Below are positions 56,035 to 64,000 of a stretch of DNA of 64,000 nt, in pieces. This stretch comes from Streptomyces sp. DSM 110735 (GTDB taxonomy: Bacteria; Actinomycetota; Actinomycetes; Streptomycetales; Streptomycetaceae), in assembly GCF_016482685.1 (NCBI RefSeq), contig NZ_JACYHF010000006.1:124001-188000 (forward strand), in the 5' to 3' direction. Under the pieces are notes generated by a model that was not told where the DNA came from, searched no databases, and saw only the letters and a program-made list of their open reading frames with translations. A program made the translations under genes and the position numbers. The stretch's first letter is position 1. Each line of letters opens with the position of its first letter.

Positions 56035-57057
56035 ATGCGCATCGGGGTCATCGGTACGGGCCGCATCGGCACCATCCACGCGAACACGCTCAGCCGCCAC
56101 AGGGAGGTCGGATCGCTCATCCTGACGGACTCGAATCCGTTACGGGCACAGGAGTTGGCGCACCGTCTGGGCGAGACGGCGGCGCCCGGGGTGGACGAGG
56201 TCTTCCAGTGGGGCGTGGACGCGGTGGTGATCACCACGGCGACGTCCGCGCACGCGGAGCTGATCGGGCGGGCGGCACGCTCCGGGCTTCCGGTCTTCTG
56301 CGAGAAGCCGATCGCACTCGACCTGCCCGGCACCCTGCACGCGCTCGCGGAGGTCGAGGCGGCGGGCACGGTGCTCCAGATGGGCTTCCAGCGGCGCTTC
56401 GACGCGGGCTACGTGGGCGCCCGCGAGGCGGTCCGCTCCGGCAGACTCGGGCGTCTGCACACGGTGCGGGCGCTCACCTCCGACCAGTCGCCGCCCCCGC
56501 CGGAGTGGCTGCCGCTGTCGGGCGGGCTGTTCCGGGACACCCTGATCCACGACTTCGACGTCCTGCGCTGGGTGACCGGGCGCGAGGTGACCGACGTCTA
56601 CGCGAGCGGCTCGGACGCCGGGCCGCCGATGTTCCGCGCGGCTGGTGACGTGGACACCGGCGCGGCGGTGCTCACCCTGGACGACGGCACCCTGGCCACC
56701 GCGACCGCGACCCGGCTGAACGGCGCGGGCTACGACGTCCGCATGGAGCTGGCCGGGGAACGCGACACCGTCGTGGTCGGTCTGGACGACCGCACCCCGG
56801 TCGCCTCCACCGAACCGACAGGACCGCCCCCGTGCGACAAGCCGTGGAGCGGCTTCTTCGAGCGCTTCGGCTCGGCGTACGAGGCGGAACTGCGCGCCTT
56901 CGTCGAGGTGGTGCGCGGCGAACTCCCCAACCCGTGCGACGGCCGCGAGGCGCTCCAGGCGCTGCGCGTCGCGGAGGCGTGCGAGACGTCGCGGCGCGAG
57001 CGGCGGGCGGTGGCCCTGGCCGAGGTGCCGGACCGGGCGCAGCCGTCGTACAGCTAG
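56035..57057 (+). CDS. Gfo/Idh/MocA-family dehydrogenase (inositol 2-dehydrogenase-like)
   Basis: 340 residues from ATG 56035. NAD fold MRIGVIGTGRIGTIHANTLSRH, then ADAVVITTATSAHAEL, and the family hallmark PVFCEKPIALDLPGT (EKP). MGFQRRFDAGYVGAREAVRSGRLG and LFRDTLIHDFDVLRWVTG (Asp/His catalytic region) match inositol dehydrogenases of the IolG type, with GYDVRMELAGERDTVVV in the C-terminal sheet. It would oxidise an inositol or sugar imported by the neighbouring ABC system using NAD. Divergent from the GntR gene. Confidence 0.9.
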   Translation: MRIGVIGTGRIGTIHANTLSRHREVGSLILTDSNPLRAQELAHRLGETAAPGVDEVFQWGVDAVVITTATSAHAELIGRAARSGLPVFCEKPIALDLPGTLHALAEVEAAGTVLQMGFQRRFDAGYVGAREAVRSGRLGRLHTVRALTSDQSPPPPEWLPLSGGLFRDTLIHDFDVLRWVTGREVTDVYASGSDAGPPMFRAAGDVDTGAAVLTLDDGTLATATATRLNGAGYDVRMELAGERDTVVVGLDDRTPVASTEPTGPPPCDKPWSGFFERFGSAYEAELRAFVEVVRGELPNPCDGREALQALRVAEACETSRRERRAVALAEVPDRAQPSYS

Positions 57058-57155
57058 CGGGAGTTGCCCGCCGGCGGGGACGACTCCGCCCCGCGGCCCG
57101 GTGTGGGGGTGGGCGGCAGGGCGGAGGTCGTGCGGTGGTTACCCCGGCGGCGGCG

Positions 57156-57551
57156 TCAGCAGCCGAAGTCGATCAGGTCGAACGTGGCGTAGTGGTCGGA
57201 GGTGTAGTAGTCCTCCTCGTACGCCTTGCCGGTGACGATGCGCCGGGCGCCGCGCGTGGACTCGCCCGGCGTCTTGACGGTGTACTCGTGGTAGTAGCCG
57301 GACGACTGGCTGGGCAGGACGCCTTCCCGGTTCTGGAAGACGACGCCGTCCTGCGAGTAGGGGAACGGACCGCCCTGGTCGATGAGTTCCAGGGTGTCGT
57401 ATGCCTGCGAGGGCAGGTCGCCGTAGCAGATGCTGCCGGTGGACGCGGTGGCCGCGTCCGCCGTGCCGGTGGCGACCGTGCCGCCGACGAGGAGCGCCGA
57501 GAGCAGCGCGGCGGCGGCGCCGATGCGAGACGTTCGTGGGGGGAATCTCAT
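57156..57551 (-). CDS. Secreted guanyl-specific ribonuclease (RNase Sa-like)
   Basis: 131 residues: signal peptide (cleavage near TADAA, ~34) and a ~97-residue mature enzyme closely like Streptomyces aureofaciens RNase Sa. GPFPYSQDGVVFQNREGVLP is the substrate loop. Catalytic residues E89, R104 and H120 and the disulfide C42-C131 all align with E54, R69, H85 and C7-C96 of RNase Sa. It cleaves RNA after guanosine outside the cell. No barstar-like inhibitor is visible within about 3 kb. Confidence 0.96.
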   Translation of the reverse strand: MRFPPRTSRIGAAAALLSALLVGGTVATGTADAATASTGSICYGDLPSQAYDTLELIDQGGPFPYSQDGVVFQNREGVLPSQSSGYYHEYTVKTPGESTRGARRIVTGKAYEEDYYTSDHYATFDLIDFGC

Positions 57552-57713
57552 GCCCTCATGATGACGCGCGTAGACGTGGGCATGTCAATGACAAAGATGT
57601 GGATTTTCCCGTCAGGTCCCATGAGTTCTCGGGAAGTTAACCTCCCCGGAGGGGACCTCCCGGCCCCCTCCTCCGCCCCTCGGGACCCGCCTTCAGCCGC
57701 GTCGGGCGGCGCC

Positions 57714-58340
57714 TCACGCCTCGTCGGACAGCTCGAAGCTGCCGTACTCGGGATCGCCCGCCAGGTCGTACGTCTGGACGGAGACACCCGTGCTCGTGAC
57801 GCGGCCCGCGGTGTGGCGGAAGCGGGTGGGTACGGCGCCCTCCGCGAAGAGTCGGCGCCCCGCGCCGAGGACCACCGGGAAGGTCGCGAGGTGGAGGGTG
57901 TCCAGGAGGCGGAGGTTGATCAGGGAGCGGACCAGGGCGCCGCTGCCGTGGATCTGGATCTGCCCCTCGGTGCTCTCCTTGAGCGTGCGGACCTCCTTGG
58001 CGAGGTCGCCGGAGAGGACGGTGGTGCGGTTCCAGGACGGGTCCTGGAGGGTGGCGGAGACGACGTACTTGGGCAGCCCGTTGAGCTTCGCCGCGATCAG
58101 GTGGTCCGGATCGGTCACGTGCGGCCAGTACGCGGCGAAGATGTCGTAGGTGTGCCGTCCGAGCAGGAACGCCTCGGGGTTCTCGAACACCTCGGTGATG
58201 AACGCGCCGAAGTCCGGGTCGGAGAACGGGACGGTCCAGCCGCCCTGGCCGAAGCCGCCGCTGGTGTCCTCCTCCGGGCCGCCGGGACCCTGGTAGACAC
58301 CGTCGAGGCTGACGAAGACGGTGGAGACTAGCGTGGCCAT
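57714..58340 (-). CDS. Dihydrofolate reductase/RibD C-terminal-like protein
   Basis: 208 residues of the DHFR fold: [25 protein letters not shown] at the start, AFLLGRHTYDIFAAYWPHVTDPDHLIAAKLNGLPKYVVSATL, GQIQIHGSGALVRSLINLRLLDTLHLATFPVVLGAGRRLF. This actinobacterial subgroup (YyaP/YwjB-like) is rarely characterised and is not the housekeeping DHFR. Its ATG lies inside the last 13 bp of the upstream ABC ATPase gene, so translation may be coupled. Confidence 0.9.
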   Translation of the reverse strand: MATLVSTVFVSLDGVYQGPGGPEEDTSGGFGQGGWTVPFSDPDFGAFITEVFENPEAFLLGRHTYDIFAAYWPHVTDPDHLIAAKLNGLPKYVVSATLQDPSWNRTTVLSGDLAKEVRTLKESTEGQIQIHGSGALVRSLINLRLLDTLHLATFPVVLGAGRRLFAEGAVPTRFRHTAGRVTSTGVSVQTYDLAGDPEYGSFELSDEA

Positions 58341-60112
58341 GAGGTGCCTTCTTCCGATGCCGGGGTCCGCTGTCGGCGGGGAGCCGCCGTTGTCAACGGT
58401 GCAGACCCCGGCTCGGCGCGCAACTCATCGGTCCGCCCCGGAACGGCGGCGAGGAGTGCGCGGGTGTACGGGTGGACCGGCGCCCGGAACAACTCGTCGG
58501 CCGGGGCGTCCTCCAGAACCCGGCCGCCCCGCATGACCACCACGCGGTGCGCGATCCGCCGTACGACGGCGAGGTCGTGCGAGATGAAGAGGTACGCCAC
58601 CCCGGTGTCGGCCTGGAGTTCGGCCAGCAGGCGCAGGATCTGGTCCTGGACGGTGACGTCGAGGGCGGAGACCGGTTCGTCGCACACGACCAGGTCCGGG
58701 GAGAGCGCCAGCGCGCGGGCGATCGCGACGCGCTGCCGCTGCCCCCCGGAGAGTTCGGCAGGTCTGCGCCGGGCAGCCGTCGCGGGCAGCGCGACCCGGT
58801 CGAGCAGCTCGGCCACCCGTGCGGCGGCGCCCGGCACCCGGAAGGCGCGCAGCGGTTCGCCGACGCTCTCGCCGACCGTCAGGCGCGGGTCCAGGGAGGC
58901 GTAGGGGTTCTGGTAGACGAGCTGGACCCGGCGGCGCAGCGCCCGCAGCCGGGCGCCCCGGGCGTCGGTGACGTCGTCGCCGTCGAGGCGTATACGACCC
59001 GAGGTCGGGGGCGTCAGGCGCAGCACCAGCCGGGCGGTCGTCGACTTGCCGGAGCCGGACTCGCCCACCAGGGCGACCGTTTCGCCGCGGTGCACGGTGA
59101 GGGAGACGTCGTCCACGGCGCGCAGGGTGCGGGCGGCGCCCTCGCCACGGGGCAGCGGGAAGTCCTTGGTGAGGTGCTCGGTCTCCAGGAGGGGTGCCGG
59201 ACCGGGAGCGGGCGGGGGCGGCGAGGGGGCGTCCAGTCGCGGGGCGCTGCTCAGGAGCCGCCGGGTGTAGGGGTCGGCGGGGGCGGCGAGCAGGGGACCG
59301 CTCGGACCGGACTCGACGATCCTGCCCTCCGACATGACCGCGATCCGGTCCGCCCGGTCGGCGGCCACCCCGAGGTCGTGGGTGACCAGGAGCACGGCGG
59401 TGCCCGACTCGCGGACGAGCGCCTGGAGCCGGTCCAGGATGCCCCGCTGCACGGTGACGTCCAGGGCGCTGGTGGGCTCGTCCGCGATGATCAGCCGGGG
59501 GTCGCCCGCGAGCGCGATGGCGATCAGGGCGCGCTGCCGCATCCCGCCGGAGAGTTCGTGCGGACGGCGCCGCGCCTGGGTGCGCGGGTCCGGCAGCCCG
59601 GCGCGGGCGAGCAGGTCGAGCGCCCGCTCGTGCGCGGTGCGCCGCGTGGCGAGCCGGTGGATGCGCAGCACTTCGGCCACCTGGGTGCCGATCCGCTGCA
59701 CGGGGTTGAGGGAGACGGCCGGGTCCTGCGGGACCAGGGCGACACCGGTGCCGCGTACGGTCCGCAACTCTTTCTCGGACAGCGCGGTGAGGTCGCGGCC
59801 GCCGAACAGGACGCGTCCGGCGTCGATCCCGCCGCCCCGGGGCAGCAGGCGGGTGACGGCGTGGGCGGTGGTGCTCTTGCCGGACCCGGACTCCCCGACG
59901 AGGGCCACGATCTCGCCCGGTGCGACGTCGAGGTCGACACCGCGTACGGCGTGGTGGAGACCGCCGGTGCGGGTGCGGTAGCAGACGTGCAGGTCCTGGA
60001 GGGAGAGGAGGGGCGGCTCCCCTGCGGGCGGCTTCCCTGCGGGCGGCTCCCCTGCGGGCGGCTCCCCTGCGGGCGGCTTGCGCACAGGCTTCGGAAGGGG
60101 AGGCGTCGTCAT
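58328..60112 (-). CDS. Fused dual ABC ATPase of an Opp/Dpp-type transporter
   Basis: 594 residues with two complete nucleotide-binding domains joined by a Pro-rich linker (~300-315), combining the DppD- and DppF-like subunits. Domain 1: [65 protein letters not shown]. Domain 2: [65 protein letters not shown]. The N-terminus carries four PPAGE repeats from a 15-bp tandem repeat. It energises the two permeases encoded upstream. Confidence 0.94.
   Translation of the reverse strand: MTTPPLPKPVRKPPAGEPPAGEPPAGKPPAGEPPLLSLQDLHVCYRTRTGGLHHAVRGVDLDVAPGEIVALVGESGSGKSTTAHAVTRLLPRGGGIDAGRVLFGGRDLTALSEKELRTVRGTGVALVPQDPAVSLNPVQRIGTQVAEVLRIHRLATRRTAHERALDLLARAGLPDPRTQARRRPHELSGGMRQRALIAIALAGDPRLIIADEPTSALDVTVQRGILDRLQALVRESGTAVLLVTHDLGVAADRADRIAVMSEGRIVESGPSGPLLAAPADPYTRRLLSSAPRLDAPSPPPPAPGPAPLLETEHLTKDFPLPRGEGAARTLRAVDDVSLTVHRGETVALVGESGSGKSTTARLVLRLTPPTSGRIRLDGDDVTDARGARLRALRRRVQLVYQNPYASLDPRLTVGESVGEPLRAFRVPGAAARVAELLDRVALPATAARRRPAELSGGQRQRVAIARALALSPDLVVCDEPVSALDVTVQDQILRLLAELQADTGVAYLFISHDLAVVRRIAHRVVVMRGGRVLEDAPADELFRAPVHPYTRALLAAVPGRTDELRAEPGSAPLTTAAPRRQRTPASEEGTSWPR
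60011..60070. repeat. 15-bp tandem repeat, four copies, coding for PPAGE units
   Basis: Unit GGGCGGCTCCCCTGC (one copy has TT for CC), in frame within the N-terminus of the fused ATPase. It probably varies in copy number between strains. Confidence 0.8.
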
Positions 60113-61005
60113 CGCTGCTCCGTCCAGGTGCCGTCGAACGCGCGGGAGAGGCGGTTGACCGCCAGGACGAGGGCGGCGACGGTCAGCCCGGCGAGCGTCG
60201 ACACCCACCAGGCGTCGGCGAGGTAGTCGCGGCCGTCGGCGATCAGCGTGCCCCACTCGGGCGCGGGCGGCGGTGCGCCGTAGCCGAGGAAGCTGAGGGA
60301 GGCGACCGACAGGACGGCGGTGCCGAGGTCGAGGGTGGCCAGGGCCAGCACCGCTCCCGCCGAGTTCGGCAGGACGTGCCGGACCAGTACGGTCCACCAG
60401 CGGGCGCCGGAGACCCGTGCCGCCTCCACGTAGGCGGTGTGCCGTACGCGCAGCACTTCCGCGCGCGCCACCCGCGCGAACCCCGCGACACCGGCGACCC
60501 CGACGGCCAGCGCCACCTGCGCGGTGCCCGGGCCGAGCGCGGCGACCACCGCCAGGGAGAGGAACAGTCCGGGCACGGCGAGCAGCACGTCCACGAGCCG
60601 CATCAGCACGCTCTCCACCCAGCCCCCGGCGAACCCGGCGACGAGACCGAGCCCGCCGCCCACCGCGAACGCCACGGCGACGGCGATCAGGGTCGCCTTG
60701 AGGGACAGCGCGGCGCCGTACACCACGCGCGCGTAGAGGTCCCGGCCCAGCCCGTCGGTGCCGAACCAGTGCTGGGGTCCTGGTGGGCTGAGGATCTCGG
60801 AGGGTACGCCGCGCAGGGGGTCGCGACCGGTGAACAGCTCCGGCCGGAAGGCGGCGAGGACCATCGCGGCCACGATCAGCAGGGACAGGACCAGACCGGG
60901 GCGGCGCAGGAGATGGCGCAGGGTCCGGCGGGCGTGGGCGCGCGGGGGTGTGGGCTGTTGCTCCGGACCGGTCGCCGGGCGGGGGACGGTCGGCGCCTCG
61001 CTCAC
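60109..61005 (-). CDS. Opp/Dpp-type ABC transporter permease (DppC-like)
   Basis: 298 residues from GTG 61005 (GGAG six bases upstream). About six membrane helices. HWFGTDGLGRDLYARVVYGAALSLK is the DppC signature, the ATPase coupling loop is EAARVSGARWWTVLVRHVLPNSAGAVLALATLDLGTAVLSVASLSFLGYGAPPPAPEWGTLIADGRDYL. Overlaps the ATPase gene by ATGA and the DppB-like gene by four bases (GTGA), so the operon is tightly coupled. Confidence 0.93.
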   Translation of the reverse strand: MSEAPTVPRPATGPEQQPTPPRAHARRTLRHLLRRPGLVLSLLIVAAMVLAAFRPELFTGRDPLRGVPSEILSPPGPQHWFGTDGLGRDLYARVVYGAALSLKATLIAVAVAFAVGGGLGLVAGFAGGWVESVLMRLVDVLLAVPGLFLSLAVVAALGPGTAQVALAVGVAGVAGFARVARAEVLRVRHTAYVEAARVSGARWWTVLVRHVLPNSAGAVLALATLDLGTAVLSVASLSFLGYGAPPPAPEWGTLIADGRDYLADAWWVSTLAGLTVAALVLAVNRLSRAFDGTWTEQR

Positions 61006-61955
61006 GTGTAGCTCCTTCGTCCGGAGATGACGATGCGGCGGTCGAGCAGCGGTCCTGCCAGGTCGACCAGGAGGTTGAGGAGGACGAAGACCAGCGCGCC
61101 GAAGACCACCACGCCCTGCACCACGGGGATGTCCCGCACGGTGACGGCGTCGGTGGTGACGCGGCCGAGCCCGTTGCGGGAGAAGACGTTCTCCACGACG
61201 ACCGCGTTGGCCGTCAACTGCCCGGCGAGCACGCCGATCACGGTCAGCGCGGGGAGTGCCGCGTTGCGCAGGGCGTGGTGCAACCGCACGCGGACCCGAC
61301 CCGCGCCCTTGGCCCGCGCGGTCTGCACATAGGGCTCGTCCAGCACCGCCAGCAGGCTCTGCGACAGCACCTGGGCCACCAGTACGGCGGCGGGCAGCGC
61401 CAGCGTGACGGCGGGCAGGACGAGCCCGGCAGCTCCGGCGTCGCCGAAGGCGGGGAAGAGGCGCAGCCGGAAGGAGAAGAGCTGGACGAGCATCAGCCCG
61501 ACCCAGAACGCGGGCAGCGAGATGCCGACGGCGGGCAGCGACAGCAGCAGCCGTCGCAGCGGACCCCGGCTCGTGGACGCCGCCGCCAGCGCCAGCGCGC
61601 CACCGAGCAGCACCGCCAACGGCAGCGCCATGCCGGTCAGTTCGAGTGTCGAGGGCAGCGCGTCGGCGAGGGTGGCCGCCACCGGTCGGCCGGTGGCGAC
61701 CGAGTCCCCGAAGTCGCCGCGCAGGGCGTGCCCGAGCGAGGTCGCGTACCGCACGAGCAGCGGTCGGTCGAAGCCGTACTGCGCCCGCAGTTCGGCCAGC
61801 CGCTCGGGGGTGACCTGGGTGGAGTTCAGCCCGGCACCGGCCATCGCCGCGACCGGGTCGCCGGGCAGCAGGTCGAGCAGCAGAAAGGTCAGCGTGTACG
61901 CCGCCCACAGCACGCCGACGGCCTGGGCGAGGCGCCAGAGTACGTACCGTCGCAT
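61002..61955 (-). CDS. Opp/Dpp-type ABC transporter permease (DppB-like)
   Basis: 317 residues. MRRYVLWRLAQAVGVLWAAYTLTFLLLDLLPGDPV is the usual DppB start, RAQYGFDRPLLVRYATSLGHALRGDFGDSV is the long external loop, and YVQTARAKGAGRVRVRLHHALRNAALPALTVIGVLAGQLTANAVVVENVFSRNGLGRVTTDAVTVRDIPVVQGVVV is the coupling loop and pore. Gap of 56 bp after the binding-protein gene, with a hairpin in it. Confidence 0.93.
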   Translation of the reverse strand: MRRYVLWRLAQAVGVLWAAYTLTFLLLDLLPGDPVAAMAGAGLNSTQVTPERLAELRAQYGFDRPLLVRYATSLGHALRGDFGDSVATGRPVAATLADALPSTLELTGMALPLAVLLGGALALAAASTSRGPLRRLLLSLPAVGISLPAFWVGLMLVQLFSFRLRLFPAFGDAGAAGLVLPAVTLALPAAVLVAQVLSQSLLAVLDEPYVQTARAKGAGRVRVRLHHALRNAALPALTVIGVLAGQLTANAVVVENVFSRNGLGRVTTDAVTVRDIPVVQGVVVFGALVFVLLNLLVDLAGPLLDRRIVISGRRSYT

Positions 61956-61986
61956 CGTCGTCCTTCACATCCGGGCAGGGGCTGCC

Positions 61987-62013
61987 GAAGTCCGCCTTTG
62001 CATGGCGGACTTC
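61987..62013 (-). other. Intercistronic hairpin between binding-protein and permease genes
   Basis: A perfect 10-bp stem (GAAGTCCGCC 61987-61996 with GGCGGACTTC 62004-62013) that includes the stop codon of the binding-protein gene. Such hairpins often stabilise the upstream mRNA part so that more binding protein than permease is made. Confidence 0.65.
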
Positions 62014-63637
62014 AGCTCTTCCAGGTGTCGTGCAGCCGGACGCCGCCGGACGCGCCGAGGGTCAGCCCGTGGACTCCCCCGGCGACCCCGACCAGGGTCT
62101 CCTGGTCGACGATCGGCAGGACGTAGGCGGCGCGCACGATCAACTGCTGGGCTTTGGCGACCAGTTGGTTCCGCCTGGCGGTGTCGGTCGTGGTCGCCTG
62201 CTCGTCCAGGGCGGCGTCGAGGGCGCCGCCGGGCAGCCGGTAGGAGTTGACGAGGCGGGTCGAGTACAGGGTGCGCAGCGCGTCGGGGTCGGCGCGGGTG
62301 AGGTCGCCGCCCCACAGGGCGTCGTAGTCGCCGGTGCGGAGGGTCTGCGGGAACTGGGTGACCTCCAGCCGCTTGATGACGAGCGCGATGCCGACGTCCT
62401 TGAGCTGCTGCTGGACGAGTTCGAGGGCGGCTTCGTAGGAACCGGCTTTGCTGAAGGACACCACGGTCAGCTTCAGGGGCTTGCCGTCCTTGCGGCGGAT
62501 TCCGTCACCGCCCGGTTTCCAACCGGCTTCCGAGAGAAGTGACTTGGACCTCTGCCGGTCGTAGGTCAGGTCCATGGAGAGGTCCGTGTAGCCGGGGGTG
62601 GTGCGGGAGAGGACGCTGGTGGCGGCGCGGGTGCCGGTGGGGAAGACGGCGCCGGCGATCTCCGCGCGGTTGATCGCCGCCTGGGCTGCCTGGCGTACCC
62701 GGGGGTCGCGGGTGAGCGGACGGCCGTTGTTGAAACCGAGGTTGAAGACCACGCCGGGGTTGGCGCGCCGTTCGACACCGGCGCCGCCTCGGCGCAGTAC
62801 CGCCTCGTCCTGGCGGCGGACCCCGCCGATCACGTCGGCCTGACCGGAGCCGAGGCTGCCCGCGCGTACGCCCGCCTCCGCGACCACGCTGAACGTCACG
62901 GAGTCGAGGTAGGCGGCGCCCTTCTTCTTCCAGGCGGTGGAGCCCCAGGCGTATCCCGTGCGCTTCTTGAGGGTGAGGGACTGGTTCTGCCGGTAGCCGG
63001 ACACCGTGAAGGGACCGGAGCCGTGGACGCCGTCGCCGCAGCGGCGCTGGGCGGTCCGTGCGGTGTCGGCGGGCGAGACAAGACCGAGTGACGGGGTCGA
63101 AGTCGCTTGCAGGAACTGTGCGTTGGGACGGTCGAAGGTGACCTCGGCGGTCAGCTTGTCGACGACGCGCGTGCCCCGGTAGCCGGTGAGATAGCCCTGC
63201 GCGAGGATCGCCAGACCGCCGAGCCGGGGTATCGCGTCGAGGTTCTTCTTGACCGCCTCGGCGTCCACGGGCTTGCCGTCGCTGAAGGTCGCGCCCGGCC
63301 GCAGCCGGAAGGTGAAGGTGCGCGCCTTGTCCGACACCTCCCAACTCTTCGCCAGCCAGGGGACGATGCGACCCGTCGACGGGTCCTGGTCGGTGAGGGA
63401 GTCGACGGTCTGGCGCAGCGCGTACAGCGTGTCGCTGCTGCCGACCTGCTGCGGGTCGAGGCATCCGGCGTCGGTGCCGACGGCGAACCGCAGGTTCCCG
63501 CCGGACTTCGGCGTACCGGTCCCGCCGCGCGCGTCACCGGGGGCGGCGCCCCCACAGGCGCTCGACACGGCGGCGACGGTCAGGGCAAGGACGAGGGACG
63601 AGGCCGGCCTGAGCCGCCCCGGGCGATCGTGGGTCAC
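62012..63637 (-). CDS. Extracellular substrate-binding lipoprotein, family 5 (Opp/Dpp/Nik type)
   Basis: 541 residues from GTG 63637 with AGGAG nine bases upstream. Lipobox SSAC at C28. Family 5 features: GGNLRFAVGTDAGCLDPQQVGSSDTLYALRQTVDSL, WLAKSWEVSDKARTFTFRLRPGATFSDGKPVDAEAVKKNLD, GSGPFTVSGYRQNQSLTLKKRTGY, RVRQAAQAAINRAEIAGAVFPTGTRAATSVLSRTTPGY, and VTQFPQTLRTGDYDALWGGDLTRADPD. It binds a peptide, opine or metal chelate. The leader peptide upstream suggests a link to sulfur supply. Confidence 0.92.
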   Translation of the reverse strand: MTHDRPGRLRPASSLVLALTVAAVSSACGGAAPGDARGGTGTPKSGGNLRFAVGTDAGCLDPQQVGSSDTLYALRQTVDSLTDQDPSTGRIVPWLAKSWEVSDKARTFTFRLRPGATFSDGKPVDAEAVKKNLDAIPRLGGLAILAQGYLTGYRGTRVVDKLTAEVTFDRPNAQFLQATSTPSLGLVSPADTARTAQRRCGDGVHGSGPFTVSGYRQNQSLTLKKRTGYAWGSTAWKKKGAAYLDSVTFSVVAEAGVRAGSLGSGQADVIGGVRRQDEAVLRRGGAGVERRANPGVVFNLGFNNGRPLTRDPRVRQAAQAAINRAEIAGAVFPTGTRAATSVLSRTTPGYTDLSMDLTYDRQRSKSLLSEAGWKPGGDGIRRKDGKPLKLTVVSFSKAGSYEAALELVQQQLKDVGIALVIKRLEVTQFPQTLRTGDYDALWGGDLTRADPDALRTLYSTRLVNSYRLPGGALDAALDEQATTTDTARRNQLVAKAQQLIVRAAYVLPIVDQETLVGVAGGVHGLTLGASGGVRLHDTWKS

Positions 63638-63743
63638 GGGCGCTGTCTCCTGCGGAGTGAGACCAGGGGAAAGGGCGTGCGGGGGGATCGGCCGAGGGTC
63701 CTGCGAGGGGGGGGAGGGAGCGGCCACGGGAATGCGCGCGGAA

Positions 63744-63775
63744 CCGGCGCCCACGACCTGTGCGGAAGGCGCCGG
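63744..63775 (-). promoter_or_regulatory. Hairpin between leader peptide and ABC operon, candidate attenuator
   Basis: A perfect 8-bp stem CCGGCGCC (63744-63751) with GGCGCCGG (63768-63775), loop 16 bases, starting 14 bases after the leader-peptide stop. There is no U-run, so it would act with Rho or by affecting translation. Confidence 0.5.
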
Positions 63776-63788
63776 GGAACTCACCGGA

Positions 63789-63908
63789 TCAGGCGGCGGT
63801 ACACCCCGCGCTGTTCACGCGCCGCAGGTCGATGTGGCGGCGCGAGGAGAGCCACGCCGAGACGGGAGCGGGCACGGCGGCACGGTCGGGGAAAAGCGGT
63901 ACACGCAT
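63789..63908 (-). CDS. Putative leader peptide of the SRRHxDL...SAxC type
   Basis: 39 residues from ATG 63908 with GGGGGAGG nine bases upstream. The end reads SSRRHIDLRRVNSAGC then TAA, with the conserved pattern S-R-R-H-h-D-L-x-R-x-x-S-A-x-C of short actinobacterial leader peptides found before sulfur-assimilation, sulfonate/methionine transport and cysteine genes. It is too short for a domain and is followed by a hairpin and, after 151 bases, the start of the ABC binding-protein gene. The natural reading is attenuation linked to translation of the terminal Cys codon. Confidence 0.8.
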   Translation of the reverse strand: MRVPLFPDRAAVPAPVSAWLSSRRHIDLRRVNSAGCTAA

Positions 63909-64000
63909 GACTGCTTTCCTCCCCCGTGCGGCAGGCCGAAGCGCCCCCGATAACGCGCCCACCGTAGCGAGTTCCGCCGAGAACGGTCAATGGCGAGTTT
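63909..64000. promoter_or_regulatory. Promoter region of the leader peptide/ABC operon
   Basis: Contains the ribosome site of the leader peptide and, to the right edge, AT-richer sequence that probably holds the promoter. Nothing more specific is seen. Confidence 0.4.

Noticed and set aside
57156..57551. Toxin-antitoxin or bacteriocin unit around the RNase
   Set aside because: The RNase has a normal signal peptide and is a secreted scavenging enzyme in relatives. No barstar-like gene or delivery domain is adjacent.

Overview
The window is chromosomal DNA of a Streptomyces species or a very close relative. GC content is very high, almost every third codon position is G or C, GTG and TTG starts are common, and many adjacent genes overlap by the four bases ATGA. 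Typical Streptomyces families are present: secreted S1 protease with prodomain, RNase Sa-type ribonuclease, F420/flavin LLM enzyme, gluABCD importer, PcaD-PcaC fusion, and the short intergenic repeat that follows stop codons. No phage, plasmid, rRNA, tRNA, CRISPR or insertion sequence was recognised.

Layout. 1-13.7 kb: an Ada/AlkA-like DNA repair protein cut by the left edge, a MetF-like reductase, a TagF-like membrane glycerophosphotransferase, an acetyltransferase, a divergent pirin/DoxX pair, a sugar MFS transporter, formaldehyde dehydrogenase, an EEP-family phosphodiesterase, and a coupled phytoene-desaturase-like/macro-domain pair. 13.8-19.7 kb: inositol-monophosphatase-like protein, a gamma-glutamyltransferase-like protein, an SRPBCC protein, a secreted protease with a LacI-type operator, and a lipoprotein. 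19.7-28.8 kb: one long leftward cluster for hydantoin or reductive pyrimidine breakdown (nitrilase, aminotransferase, PucR regulator, second nitrilase, hydantoinase, LLM enzyme, NCS1 permease), interrupted by a 181-bp inverted repeat. 29-37.4 kb: a divergent XRE regulator/methionine aminopeptidase pair, a second ClpC, a secreted gamma-glutamyltransferase, an unknown membrane protein and a secreted S15-like hydrolase. 37.4-44.7 kb: gluABCD, exonuclease III, metal-beta-lactamase-fold hydrolase, PcaDC-like fusion and an acetyltransferase. 44.7-50.1 kb: a SWIM-domain protein translationally coupled to an SNF2 helicase. 50.2-57.1 kb: a sugar ABC importer, ROK kinase, GntR regulator and Gfo/Idh/MocA dehydrogenase that share a TGTCCGGACA operator. 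57.1-64 kb: secreted RNase, DHFR-like protein, and an Opp-type ABC operon preceded by a short SRRHIDL-type leader peptide.

The most interesting signals are regulatory or structural. They are the leader peptide plus hairpin in front of the peptide ABC operon, the GntR operator pair, the LacI-like operator at a protease gene, the leaderless XRE/map promoter pair, the large inverted repeat inside the hydantoin cluster, tandem repeats that copy stop codons just after two genes, and a PcaD domain whose nucleophile position is alanine. All function calls come from reading protein sequences against remembered families. No database search was run.
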